Source: Imbricaverruca yamaguchii
Taxonomy: Eukaryota; Arthropoda; Thecostraca; Neoverrucidae
Reading direction: 5' to 3'
Length of the DNA: 64,000 bases
Assembly: GCA_034440575.1 (NCBI GenBank)
Contig: JAOTOL010001661.1
Coordinates: 1,892,001-1,956,000 of the forward strand
The notes beneath the pieces were generated by a model that did not search any database, was not told the origin of the DNA, and saw only the letters and a program-made list of their open reading frames with translations. Of this stretch, positions 11,301-22,860 are shown one piece after another. The stretch's first letter is position 1. Every line of letters starts with the position of its first letter. The position numbers were made by a program, and so were the translations under genes.

Positions 11301-14088
11301 CCAAAGAATTGCTGACGCCAAAAGCTAAAAAGCCAAACATTGCTATGACGTAGTCAGTCCAACCAGGAGGCAACGTTGCCGACCGCGGAATAGCTCTCTC
11401 CAAAGTACAGCAGTTTGCATGAATGGCAGTGACTCAAATGGCGAAAAAATAATCTGGTAAGACCAATGGAGTAATGCTGCGGTGGAGGACGCGTTGCAGT
11501 GACAGAGAAAACCTTCCGAAAGTTCCTTCAGCATAGGCACTCTTGAGGGCCTAAACGGATGGTTGCTACAAAGTGAAATGGCTATCATGGCTGACAAGAG
11601 TGATTTGCACGCTGATTGATTTGACAGGACGCGAAGGATGATGAGGTCAAAGTTCAAGGCTAAAAAGTCGCCGGAAACTTCGAGAATTTCCAAAGAGCAA
11701 AACAGGCATTGTTCTGGTGTCATCAATTCTTCATAGCAAAGCATAGTCTGTCAGCAAAACCAGCCTCAACAACCTTTCACATAATACTTTTAAACTGACT
11801 ATCACCTTGTTCTGTGAACGTAACCTTGGTACATGCCATGGTGCTTAGAATATCTTATTCACAGCATTTCGAGGCACACATTACGAGATTGTATTTGTCA
11901 CGACCAGTCTCCGCAAGCTATAGAGTGACTGTGAACCTGACCAATGGCCGTAAGTGTAAACAAAAACAAAATATCAGCATTCCATATACCTGGTATTTGT
12001 TTTAGACAGTGTCGCCTTGATCCATGTGTCGGTTTCTATTCGAAACGAACATTTCGTAGATATTGCATAACTTTCAATCGCTAAAGAATATGCAGACACC
12101 TCTGTTGCTTCTCTACCCACGGACATCTTCATGAATGTGACTGATGCATTTGTGAAGCGACGCCACGGCATTCGGTAAATGAGGTGAACGAAGCCACTAT
12201 ATACAAAAGTGTATGAGACATTAAACATAGAACTGGGGCACAATGTTCTGTTTCACATTTTTCCTTGTTCAATTTTCCGAGGCGAAAGAACTATATAATA
12301 CAGTACTTGTAAGACTACAAATGTACTTGTAAAAATGAACGATAACTGCAAACATATGCTTGGAATATTGCGGACGTGACTGAAATGGCTGCTTGACACA
12401 CTGACCTTGCTTTGCCACCCTAAGAATTGCCTGGTGGATAAAATCATAGACATATACTTAGCAATCTGCAGCAGACTTCTATGGCATTTCAGCTGACTTA
12501 AATACCACAAGGCATGTCTTAGGCATACTTTTTCAATCACAAAAACTCCCATTGCACCTCAAGGGGTGCTTGATGCAGCCTACAGCATCATCTTGCCTAG
12601 ACCATGACAAGGTGAGAGAGGGGTCGAATGGCCTGCATCCACAATGTGAGGAGGCACGATATTCTGCTGCTCTGTGAGGGTAGCCTCATTATAAGGAGCA
12701 TAGCCTAAAGTATCACAAGTGGCTCACGAGCAATGAAAATGATCACCCAAGGCATCACTATTACACCAACTGCATTTCCTGACAATTCTTACTATAAGTA
12801 GCATTGTACTCATATGAAGAAAAAAGCAGAACCAATGCATTGCATACACAAACTTCCTATCATTTCAGAGCATACACAACATGCCTTATTGTGATGTTAA
12901 CTTCAACATCCATCTGCTGACGTAGTGACGACGATGATGGATTGGGGTTTAAGGGTCGTCGACTATCTGGGCCATTTTGCGTCCAGGACGTAGCAACAAA
13001 GTTGGACTAGGCGAGCAGCTGGGGACGCGGATTCAAATTCTCATCGACCGCATTCACCGCGCGGCTCAAAATAGTCGGAGGTGCGGGGATCGCGATGACG
13101 CCATGACACCGCGCGCGCGCTGATGAGCGCAGACGCCACTCGCCACATCAGTCACCACATGTGGCGCGAGACACTGGCACACACACTGACCTTGATGGGC
13201 GTCTCCTCGTCACGGTTGGGCGTGACCAGCTTGAACACGTTGTCGATCTGCTCCAGGGTGGTGGCGGTCAGCTGCGGCGCGCCGCCCTGGCCCGACAGCA
13301 GGTCCGCCCGCACACGGTCGTCAATGTTCATCAGCGCATCCTGGCGGCCAACAGACCAACTACAGTTACACCGACGCTCGCCAGATGTCGGGCAGACGTC
13401 AGACCGCGTGCGGGAGCCACTACTCCGACAGCGGCTACAAACCGCGAGCGGGCCCATGCAGTACGCCACACAGCCTCAATATCCACATCAACCCCGGGGG
13501 CTAGTCCGAGGGACCCACCCAGCTAACCAGCTAAGCTTCACTAACTTTTCAGGAGCCTCTTGATCGCCAACGAGTTATGCGCCTGAATATGATTAGATTA
13601 GATTGTGGCTTTACGATGCACTCAGCAGCTGAGGCCATGTGGCGTCGCCCGTCTCTCACCCTGGCAAGAAGGGCGAGCATCGGGGGAATCGAACCCCATA
13701 CCTCTGGCTCGCCAGACGCTCAGCTTAACCAATGAGCTACAGACACCCCGCGCCTGAATATGAAAACAAACTTGCTTTGCTACATCGACAAAGAATTCTG
13801 CCAATAGAAGACGTCGCCAAAATGACCCGACTCGCCCACCTGTACAACCAGAATGCGTCGGATGCGCTCCAGGTCCATCTGCACCCGCTCCAGCTTGGCC
13901 TGCTGTTTGCGCGCGCGCTCCAGCTTGGTGTGCTCGTCGTGGTGCGTCTGCAGGCGCGCCAGCGTCTGCTCCAGGAAGGCGATGTTGCTCGTCACCTCGG
14001 GCAGCTTGGAGACGGCCTGCACCTGCGCCACCTCCAGGTTCTTCTCCATACCCGCCTCCAGCTTCTCGTGAATGGCCTCCAGGTTTTT
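8114..14088 (-). CDS. Caprin: Caprin RNA-binding granule protein, 3' four exons
   Basis: Caprins are cytoplasmic RNA-binding proteins that act with G3BP/Rasputin and FMRP in stress granules and translational control. The exons seen are 14088-13840, 13340-13191, 11122-9988 and 8394-8114, with intron phases 0, 0 and 1, all GT-AG. They give 604 residues of the C-terminal part. In order they encode a helical region containing QAVSKLPEVTSNI (human Caprin-1 has DAVSKYQEVTNNL), the conserved DDRVRADLLSGQGGAP and FKLVTPNRD segment, and a GTTYDNLTKTLESVF segment. An Ala/Pro-rich linker follows, then the G3BP-binding-type motif INFLQESELL and a Trp/Asp/Asn-rich stretch. The last exon is an RGG/RG tail ending at TAG. 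Long Ala/Pro insertion makes the middle longer than in vertebrates. The exon with the initiator ATG was not identified. Family identity is strong; which Caprin paralogue is not resolved. Confidence 0.9.
8421..8640. repeat. (CATA)n microsatellite
   Basis: Imperfect CATA/CACA tetranucleotide repeats in two blocks, 8421-8545 and 8583-8635. They are separated by a short segment that carries a SINE-tail-like piece (GGTTTTAGGGCGCATCGACC). The array sits 27 bp inside the last Caprin intron, upstream of its 3' splice site. Confidence 0.9.
8641..9987 (-). other. Last Caprin intron
   Basis: AT-rich intronic sequence between the GTGAGT donor at 9987 and the acceptor at 8395. A SINE-tail-like piece (GGGCGCGTCGACTA) is at 9422-9440. 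No other coding homology is seen. Confidence 0.6.
9988..11122 (-). CDS. Caprin: Caprin exon: linker, G3BP-binding motif, low complexity
   Basis: A 1135-nt exon with acceptor GTTCGCAG|GAGCAG and donor GCGGACG|GTGAGT, ending in phase 1. It opens with EQIAVAAEHLLRLADRSQ and GTTYDNLTKTLESVFESG, homologous to the end of the folded Caprin core. It then runs through an acidic and Ala/Pro-rich linker. Near 10510-10590 lies SINFLQESELLRADPVV followed by ADPAVV, the equivalent of NFIQDSML...DPAIV in human Caprin-1. The C-terminal end is rich in W, D, N, T and G. Confidence 0.9.
11123..13190 (-). other. Caprin intron
   Basis: A 2.07-kb phase-0 intron. It holds a SINE 3' domain at about 12938-12992 (GGGGTTTAAGGGTCGTCGAC, then GGGCCATTTTGCGTCC). 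No other recognisable coding sequence or long repeat. Confidence 0.6.
13191..13340 (-). CDS. Caprin: Caprin exon: conserved DDxVRxDL segment
   Basis: This 150-nt exon is phase 0 at both ends. The acceptor is TGGCCGCCAG|GATGCG and the donor ATCAAG|GTCAGT. It encodes DALMNIDDRVRADLL, GAPQLTATTLEQID and FKLVTPNRDEETPIK, which align residue for residue with the Caprin-1 segment around DDEVRTDL and FYKLVDPERD. Confidence 0.9.
13593..13749 (-). mobile_element. Full-length tRNA-derived SINE, (ATCTA)n tail
   Basis: On the minus strand the element begins GGGTGTCTGTAGCTCATTGG (box A) and carries GGTTCGATTCC (box B) about 40 bp later. A body with GTGAGAGACGGGCGACGCC follows, and the tail is AATCTAATCTAATC. 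It is flanked by perfect 14-bp target duplications GCGCCTGAATATGA at 13579-13592 and 13750-13763. It lies in the Caprin intron between exons 13340-13191 and 14088-13840, in the same orientation as the gene. Confidence 0.88.
13840..14088 (-). CDS. Caprin: Caprin exon: N-terminal helical dimerisation region
   Basis: This 249-nt exon is phase 0 at both ends. The acceptor is TTGTGTCAG|AAAAAC and the donor GTACAG|GTGGGC. It encodes 83 residues that start KNLEAIHEKLEAG, include QAVSKLPEVTSNI and end RRILVVQ. The run of charged helix (THHDEHTKLERARKQQAKLE) matches the coiled region of Caprins. At least one upstream exon is needed for the usual ILG/RNLEK segment and the start codon. Confidence 0.88.
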
Positions 14089-17007
14089 CTGACACAAGAC
14101 GAGGTGGTGTGGTCACGCTACATGGCGAGTTTCTTCGGTTGGGCTGGCCATCATGTTGGTTTGGCCGCAGGTCATTGATTTGGCCTTGGGAAAATGAACT
14201 GTCTGTGTCGGACACGGTTACACCTTTCATGCATGCAGCCGGCCAATCCCGATGGGTTGATACCTCTCGCTACTTGGTGGCTGCCATCCCGCCGCTGCCA
14301 AGAGACTCCAGGGATACATATCAGTGGGCTGCGTTCCACGAGGCAGATCCAATAGTGGTCAAATTCACACTTTGGGTTAACCAGCTTCCCTTCAGGGCAG
14401 CCGGGTTCTTCCAAAACGTCGAACCCGATAACCGGACCGAAGAATGGATGTATTTCAGATAGGCCCGCCTGCTAAATATCACAGCAGAGCAACGTCCTGG
14501 AACTCAAATATTTATGTGGAAAACGACACCATTCAGGAAATTGTTTTGATCTGCTGTGGGTACAATTTTAACTTCCTGAGCTACATTTACATGGAACAAA
14601 AAGGTCGTCTAGGATAAATTATCAAATAATATCGTGGTCACCGGCCTGATGTTGTGGCCGGATAGTATCCAAAACATAGCTTAACTGCAGAAACAGTGTA
14701 GGATTTTCATAATTTTTTCTTGGTAGTGTGCAGTACAGAATTTTTAGCTGGAGTAAGAATTTTTAAGCTGGATTCCAAAAAAATAGCTATGCACTTACTG
14801 ACAATTAACCTTGTTTTAGTGGGGCTGAAAACCAATGTTAGCATTTTTGTATGCATAAACATCTTGGCAAACTAAGCCATGTCCAAAATTTTGCTGCACT
14901 AAAAAATGAGTTGTCCATAACCAGGTAGCATTGCTTTAATGGAATTAAAAATATATGTTAGCATTTCATGCTGTATGTACCATGCAAACATATATGCACA
15001 TATAGCTAACTTCTAAGTCAGCAATATGTCAGCAAGCTAAGTCATGAATAGGTGCAATTGTGCCAAGGAATGCATCTTGTGGGAAATGCCCTCAGTAGCC
15101 AAAGTACTCCCAAAAGTACCCATGATATATGCAAATTGGATGGATATTGCCTGAGTGTAGGTGGGTGATGCATTCCCAAAGTTCACAAACAAATATTTAT
15201 GATAAATAGGCATGATGTGATGTAAATACACCAATAACATTTCTCCTGGCAGAGCTCAGGATGAATTGCACTCAAACTCATCTTGGGCGGACCACACAAC
15301 CGGGATCATCCGTCAACGAACACTTCTCCGAAGGTCTAGTCCCACAACTAATGAGCCGAGTTCACCCGCGATTCATTATAATTATTGCTAACTTCCGTCG
15401 TTGTCCAAGATCTCAAACACTCCCAAAATGCATTTCATGGCCCCGGTCAACTTTTGCACTATTGCGAGTTTGCGCGCACCATTCGCCACCGACGCATAAT
15501 ACACAGCTCTGCCTCGGACCTCAAAATTGGCAGTGATTAAATTATTACCGAAGGATGAGGTTATAAACCAACTTCATGAGCAATGGTAGAGAAAATGATC
15601 ACAAAAGTATACTTAATCGATGTCAACGAAGTTCACAAATGCGCACCCGACACCCGAGACCGGCTCACAGCACACACTTGATATTTGCAACAACCCCATG
15701 TGACTATTGGATATAGGTTTTGGAATATAAAATGGTTGAATGAAAATCATACTAAAACAATCCGTCTAAAATAGTTTTATTCTCACCACCAAGAAACAGT
15801 TATTTTGCATAAAAGAGCTGAAAAAAATGATGGAAACCGATTCTTTTCAGTATTAAAAGTTCCTTTATGCACTTGTTTAGTTCATGTCTGGAATGTTTAG
15901 TTGAAGTAAGGATCGATTTGGAAGGATCCCGAGCTGCTAGACAGGAGAGCAAATTGCCCCTGAAAAACCACTTATAGGCAGTTTTTTTTGTTAAATAGAG
16001 CTGGTCGGATTCGCTTTACTTGCACCAGAAGTACAGCTGATCACGGGGCGGGCAGACAGGTTATAACTCGGAGTAAATTTGGAACAAGTATTACAGACCC
16101 TTCACTGACACTGAGGAACCCCAAATGCAGTTATATTTCAAGGTGCATGATTTATCTTCACACACCTTCGACCTTCGATTGCACATTCAAAATGCCTTAA
16201 TGGTCAAGCAAGGCTTCAAGTATTTACTCTGGCAATATCAAGTACCCCCAGAATTGCCAACTAGGGATTTCTGGTACTTGTTGGCAAGCACTCCAGCACG
16301 AGTATCTAAAAATAAATATTAAATATATATTTATTAGTCTAAATATATTATGTATAAGAACAAATATTTATAAATATTGAATCAATATTGAATAAATATT
16401 TAATGAATTATTGACTATATTGACACAAATATAGCATCTCCACACATGTGAAGCGCCGCCAGTTGCGCATAGTTTTTTTTTAGCGCAACACCAACGAGCA
16501 CGTGTGGTTCGCTTTGTACTGCCTTCCAAAGATGTATTGTGATGTTGACTGGTCGGCGTGCAGGGATCGTTGAAACTGCTAGTTGTTTTCAGGTATGGAC
16601 TTTGAGTGGTAGCACTCGACCAAACAATGTTCTTCGTTTTCACTTCTGGGGTACAAAATATTACATTTAGTCTAGTCACAATCCTGGAGCACAAAATGTA
16701 TCGGTATGCATGACACCAACAAACATCAGTTTTTCCAGAACTGTGCAGAAAAGACAGACCCAAACAAAATACCCCATACATGCTCCCAGAAATAATGGCA
16801 TAGTTGGTGACTTGAAATGACCCGAGTCAAATATTCTCCAGTTCCGCGATATACATACGCTGTATTATACGGGAAACGGCACCGCCGCGAACTGTTTTTA
16901 TGTTGGTCGTCGCAGGTAGGGCGCTCGTTATTGAGGCAGTGTTCACAAATTCATTTTGTGTGGTGTCCGACTTCAGAAAAATGTTCCATGGAATGAACTT
17001 GATGTGC
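14089..17007. other. Non-genic or Caprin 5'-intron sequence
   Basis: AT-rich DNA, with a CpG-richer island at about 15250-15545. On its minus strand the island contains a short frame beginning MKCILGVFEIL, but a stop follows without a good donor (see findings). AT-rich tracts lie at 16310-16420. No gene can be supported. Confidence 0.4.
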
Positions 17008-17021
17008 CAAGGAAATTGATG

Positions 17022-17187
17022 TTTGGTTGGTTGGTTATTGGTTTCACGACACATCGACCATTGAGTCATGTAGCGTCGTCAATCTCTCACGCCGATTGGT
17101 CGCGGGCGAAGAGTGGCGACAGGTGGGACTCGAACCCACAACATTTCGATTGTGAGACGAGCAACTTACCCCTAGACTACTCGTCCA
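17022..17187 (-). mobile_element. Full-length tRNA-derived SINE, (ACCA)n tail
   Basis: Minus strand: the head GACGAGTAGTCTAGGGGTAA includes a box A, and GGTTCGAGTCC is box B. The body reads GTGAGAGATTGACGACGCTA, and the tail is ACCAATAACCAACCAACCAA. Perfect 14-bp target duplications CAAGGAAATTGATG flank it at 17008-17021 and 17188-17201. The body is shared with the SINE at 13593-13749, but the tRNA-like head and the tail motif differ. It is not a functional tRNA gene. Confidence 0.9.
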
Positions 17188-17870
17188 CAAGGAAATTGAT
17201 GAGGGAAATTGAGGGGGAAAACTAAAATGGAGGTGCATAGATGTACATTGTGTGGCATGTGAAATGTTAAATCCCAACTAGAGCTGCTGAATTTTATTGC
17301 AGGAGGGGATTGTTGCATGGAAGATGGCCATCATTCAGGAAGGCTCGAATGCACCCCTTCTCCCAATCTCTTTTTTCAGTGAGATGCACCTCTGGGAGGA
17401 AAACGGATTAGAGTGCACCAGAGTTACTTGAAATGTGATATTGAGCTCAAAGTAAAAACTTACTGCATTCTGACTTATGGATAACTTTTCAACAGCAACT
17501 CATAGTGCAATACATTTCACCAGGAAGGAATTTCCTACATGAACTTATTGGCTTCTGGTGAAAATGTTGGCTTTCATGTATAGGCATTAGTACCACATCA
17601 CCAGAAATAACATCATTACTGCCACTAATAATCTGAAACTTGAACAATATGCTATATTTTCCACCATTGTTTATGCTTCCAACCTGAATCTGCATCATAC
17701 TTAGGTGAGTACCCTGTTCAATTGTAAGTTATCACATATTCTGCATGCCAAAACTTTCAGATACAATAAAGACACAGTCATACCCAAAATCACTATGACA
17801 TAACCCAAACTGAATCCCCTGGGAACCTTGGCACTAACCCGCGCCGTCTTTCCGGTCAAATCCTCACACC

Positions 17871-18662
17871 CCGTCTCGGGGGGGGGGGGGGTTGAAGACC
17901 CCCTCTAAAAATCCAAACTAAGCATCGCACGAAAACGAAAGAGGTGTTATCAGAAAGCGCTCGACGGGTAGGGTTCGGGTCCACCCCCCCCCGAAATTTT
18001 TTTTCAAAAAGTGACATCACCAGGGGGATAAATTTTCATGACTTCACAACTTACATTATGTTTTTTACTCCGGGGAGTTCATTTTGGGGATATATGAAAA
18101 ACAAAATTTATTTGGAATGATAAAAGGACAGCAAAATTGACCACGGCTATAATTTCCCCCCCCCCCAAAAAAATGGGGGGGGGTTTCAAAATTTTAAGTT
18201 TTCAAGTTTTCTTTAATTTTCATTTTCCAATGGGTAGAGCAGACCGAGAAACGTTGTTGGAAGTCAACTTGCCCTAATAAAAAATGCTTACTTTAGCCAG
18301 AATCCTGTATTTAAACTGCAATATGGCAAATATGCAAAATTTATATGTAGTCAAAAACGGAAAAAATGCAAAATTGAACTCATGCATTTTCTTACAACCA
18401 TAAAGATAGGCAAACGCTGAAAGTTTCATTAAAATACCTGTATCCGTTAAAGTGTGACGACTGGTTGAACTTTTTTGGAGGTGACCTCACTTGACCTTGA
18501 CTAACTCGTCGACCCTAGATGACCTGACCTAAAATAATTGAATCAGCATGTCAAATTGATGTGGGAAAAGGTATGCCAAATTTGGGCGCGCTGCCGCGAG
18601 CCGTTCGTCCGCGATCCGCGAAAAACCTAAGGGGGGTGGTTGAAGACCCCTCCGAGACGGTA
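17871..18662. mobile_element. Possible inverted-repeat element
   Basis: The left edge has CCGTCTCGG followed by a G run and GGTTGAAGACCCC. The right edge has GGTTGAAGACCCCTCCGAGA followed by CGG. CCGTCTCGG/CCGAGACGG therefore form inverted ends. Poly-G and poly-C runs lie inside. No clear target duplication, so boundaries are tentative. Confidence 0.35.
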
Positions 18663-18984
18663 GGGTTAATCTGGGCACAAGTCAAATATGGGAGACAGTC
18701 TGCCCAGGCAGGTCATTCCATGACGTTATTCCATGATTTAAATAGACATAATATACATCTTGCTATTCACTCCCAGACAAAATGTGAGTCATTAATCATA
18801 AAGCCATCACACAAGGCATTTCATTCATACAACACCGGAAGTTGGCAGAACATCCATAGGGTCATTGAGGGGGACATTAACTGGGGGACTCATGAGTGGC
18901 TGTCAAAAATGGCTGATATCATTACTGGTACATTTTTACCAGCAATGCTGTACAGACAGACAGACAAACCCAACCCCACATCAA

Positions 18985-20560
18985 ACCAACAAAGCAGTAC
19001 TGCACAACATTGTCATTCCAGAAGCTGTGTTCAAGAATTTTGAGTGAGGTTGATGCTTCCTCCAGCATGAGTCCTGATGAGGTCCACACTCAATTACTTG
19101 CAGCTTGTTGTGAGGAGCTGGTAAAGTCAGCTTTCATCATCTTCAAATCATATCTTACTTCTGTAAGTCTCACTGACTGTTGGAAAAACATCCAAATTAT
19201 CCCAATCATAAAGTAGGGTTCAATTCAAAGGCTTTCCTTTTTGTGGGGATTTTTTCAATTTAAATCGCTTATTTCTGCCACATGTAAGTTAATGCTTAGT
19301 TGTTGAGAAACTGACATACTATTTGAAGGACCACCACTTGCTGGACCAAGGTAAAGATGGCTTCCATTGAAAATGTTTTGGGGAGTATCAGGTACTGTTG
19401 ACATAGCAGGACTCCCTCTCTACTTGAGAAGATGAGTGCTGCATGGTGGATGTAATTTTATTTGATTTTCACAGGCATTTGATGTTGTGAAATATGTTCT
19501 GCTATTAACAAAACTACTGAGGGCTCTGAGGGTTTCAGAAATAATCCTCATATTGATTGACAATCTTACATGTGGGAAGGAAATAAGTGCCTTTCTCTGG
19601 CTCTTCCAGCAAGCAAAAAGAAGCTCTGAGTAGTTCCCCATGGCTCTCTACTATGTGCTGTTATTCTTGATCTATGTGAATTATGTACCTTGTGGTGGTT
19701 TGTATGTACCTTAGTTAGTTACACTTGCAGTTCAAGGTGTTTTCAGATGACCCAAAGATATATATCAAGCCGAAACACAAATGTATCACAGACCTGGCTG
19801 GTACTACACAGGGCCGAACAGTGTATTCAACTGGTGTATTCAACTGGATACAACAGTTGAACCCAACAAATGTGCAGTTCCTAAAGCACAGTGGCTTTGT
19901 GATGACTGCTGTAGTCTTGGTTTTTATGCACAGTATCACAAAGATGGAATTCAGATAAGAAGTGTGGAGATGCATGCCAATTTAGGAATCACAGCAGATA
20001 GGAACCAGTACTTCCATCAACACATCAGTGGCATCACAATTTTTGGCTGGACTTTGGCCAGGAACTTAATAAGGTCCACTTACTGCCATTCTGTGTGCTT
20101 GTTTATTGGGGTTTAGGGGCACATAATGTCATTCTGAATTGATGAAACCAGGTACATTACTCATACCACACCTCCCTTGGAGTTTTTGTCATGTATCTAG
20201 AATACAGGATATACATGACTCCAGATGACTAGGTCACCACAGAGGTGAACATAGAGCATGGAGGGGATAGGTCAGGATCATGACACCAGATTGCAAATGC
20301 TACAATCATACTCTCTTAATGGCAGACCGGTCCAAGCAGACAGTATCAAATGTTGGAAGATTCTTCATGGCCATTTTGCCATCTGTATCCCTGACATGTT
20401 TGTGCTGGTGCCATTGGTAAACAAATTTGGACATTCACTGAAATTTCCTCAAACATTACTCAGTAGATTGCATAATTGTTTTTCCTCAGATGTGTTGTGG
20501 AAACTTAATTACTTATCATGAAGTAACCTAAATGTACCTGCTGTATTTAAAGCTCTACTG
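18985..20560 (+). pseudogene. LINE (CR1/Jockey-like) reverse transcriptase relic
   Basis: Translated fragments in order resemble a non-LTR reverse transcriptase. PEAVFK and DEVHTQLLAACCEELVKSAF, then WKNIQIIPIIK, match the segment before and into the RT fingers. FSQAFDVV and LLLTKLLRALRVSE match the FxxAFD region. FSDDPKIY corresponds to the FADD catalytic box, with the second Asp kept. A C-terminal tail follows with DTRLQMLQSYSL, IKCWKILHGHF and GHSLKFPQT. Many stops and frameshifts separate the pieces, and a SINE-tail-like piece sits near 20100-20120. Nothing here can be functional. Confidence 0.65.
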
Positions 20561-20821
20561 CACATGAATCCCTGCATACTACTGCATGAATATTATGCAT
20601 AAACTAACCATGAGAGCATACTAAGTGAATTTAGAAGAGCATCTTCTATTCTTTGCATTTCATTTTGGTGAAATCACCAAATAGGAATATTGTGTTACAA
20701 CCATCTACTAGCAGATGTAGTGGCTACTCTTAGATTTTAAATTCAGTGTTAATGCAATTTGAGATAACCACAAACCAAGTATTACACACATCTTACCTGT
20801 ATTAAGAATACAATGGGGGTT

Positions 20822-20935
20822 GCTGGGTTAGTTGGTCAGTTATTGGTTTTACAAAATATTGACAGTTGAGTTATGCAGCATCGCCAATCTCTCACTCTGA
20901 TTGGTCACAGGCGAAGAGTAGCTTCGCCTGTGAAG
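20822..20935 (-). repeat. Truncated SINE copy
   Basis: GGTCAGTTATTGGTTTTAC, then CGCCAATCTCTCACTCTGAT and TGGTCACAGGCGAAGAGTAG, align with the 3' two-thirds of the SINE at 17022-17187. The tRNA head is missing. Confidence 0.7.
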
Positions 20936-22270
20936 TTGAAAGTTGAAAATTTTGTGGAACAAATGTTTGGAACTTTTCCATTTAATAGTTTGCTTTTTTG
21001 CATGGAAGGTTGGGCTAGGTTAGGTAAGGTTAAGTTACATTTTTCAGTATTACTGGAGATCAAGGTTAAATGTGATACTTTGGATTATATATATGTATTT
21101 TAATGTTAAAAAGATGATTCAACTACTCATTTTCTCTGCAAATGGTTGCCTTTCATTTGGCAAGTAAATACATGATCACAATGTTTCCCTCTACAGACAC
21201 AGCCCATTGAGTATAATTACCCACACCTGGTGTATCACAGACATGACAAAGAAGAAATTCAATACTTCAGGCACTTGACTAAATACTTATTAATAATTTT
21301 TTTTTTTTTACTAATATTTTTTGATGCTAAATAACTTGAATAAACTAGAGTTCCTTCAGCAAAATTTTGTTAGATTCTGGATTTCCTGCTAGGTTAGGTT
21401 ATATTATACTATAATGTATTTTATATATGATGCTGCATGTTCAGTATAGGTTAGGTTAGGTTAGACTATTTTATGTTTTGTCTATGATATACCTATTCAT
21501 ATGCAATTTGTCAGCCCTTGATTCTTAGCAGAAGACTACCAGATAAACCAGATGCAGCCATGTGCAAGATATGCCACATATCAGGGTAAGTTTAGCTTAG
21601 CTGTGTGAGGGTTGTGCTCCAGTATCTCACATAATTATTAAGCTTTAGGAGCAGCACAAGTTTATATTTTTCAGACAACTCAGTGTTGTTCCCAGCAATG
21701 CTTGTCACTCACTGTTCCAAACTCTGCCAGTATTTGTTTTTTTAAAGGAATTTCATCACAAAATTCATGATATCCTTCTTGAAGCACCAAGCTATATAAC
21801 CCACAGTCTGAATGCTGTGCTGATTAGTCAGACACCAATGAGGTACAAACAGATGAGCCACAGACTGGACAATCCCATTAAGATATGTAAATGTTTGCAG
21901 TTAACTCATGAAATATTTTTCATACCATAACACATCTCCTCCATACCTTGCTTACAATGTCATCAATTGCATTGACTGCTGTTGATTTAAGAGTAATCAT
22001 ATGTGGAGAAAATCAGTAGTTATAATGTATTCACCACATAAAAACACATTAAAAATTCCAAAGAATTGAATTGTACCTTGATCTCCAAATGCATTATATT
22101 CTACATTACATTTTGATACACTACCCAACTTCAAGCCCCTTTCCTGGTGTTTGAAACCAAAAAGAATGTATTGGCAGAGAAAATGAATGGTTAAATCATA
22201 TTCAGCACATTCATAAACAATGCATGAATAATGATACAACATTCCAAGAAATAATCAAATAACCTTAAAC
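20936..22270. other. AT-rich non-genic DNA
   Basis: No gene seen. GGTTAGGTTAGGTTAG, a (TTAGG)3 tract, lies at about 21446-21465, with looser GGTTAGG words nearby. Confidence 0.45.
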
Positions 22271-22860
22271 CGCAAATTTACCTTACATTCTGCTTAAGGT
22301 GTGGATTTCCAGTCGTCACTGACCGTCAATCTAATAAGCCAATTATTGCTGTAATCTGCGGGATTTGCATACCTACAGATACGTGCTCCCCTCGATCAGC
22401 TACAGAAATGATCTTTGGGTGACGTGCATCTATACAAATTGTGAGACAACCAGGCGAGTCTTCATACACGTGGATATTGCCGAATTTAAGTGACAAAGGC
22501 GCAATGCGAGGCAATGACTGCGCAGGGACCAATACGCATTTGCACACAAATCACAGCAGACTCACCTTTCTCTGATCCATATTCTTTATTTTGAATTTTA
22601 GATATGTGATGGCCTTTTGGAATGGATCTGCATTCTCGGTAGTTGCCATGTTCTCCTGCTTTGTTTCCGCAGAAGGCATTATACGAAAACGCCACCGACC
22701 ATCACACGACGCCAGCGCCTCTTGCGGGAACAGAAATGAACGAAAGGTTCTTCAGGTATTTATCATCTGGTAACTTGTTCCTACGCAAACCATCGAAGTT
22801 AACCATCGTTAGTGCAAACCGTAATAATACAGATATTTTAATTGCATTTCAAAGTTAATT
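22271..22860. other. CpG-richer block with a possible minus-strand start exon
   Basis: On the minus strand, AAAGAATATGGATCAGAGAA then AG|GTGAGT gives a five-codon exon (MDQRK) with a good donor at 22565-22564. This could be the 5' exon of a minus-strand gene, conceivably Caprin, but no downstream partner proves it. Plus-strand frames across the same block have no recognised homology. Confidence 0.25.

Noticed and set aside
13675..13745. A tRNA gene on the minus strand with box A and box B.
   Set aside because: The acceptor stem does not close properly and the sequence continues into a SINE body with a repeat tail and 14-bp target duplications.
17100..17187. A tRNA gene on the minus strand.
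   Set aside because: Same reason: it is the head of a SINE with perfect target duplications at both ends.
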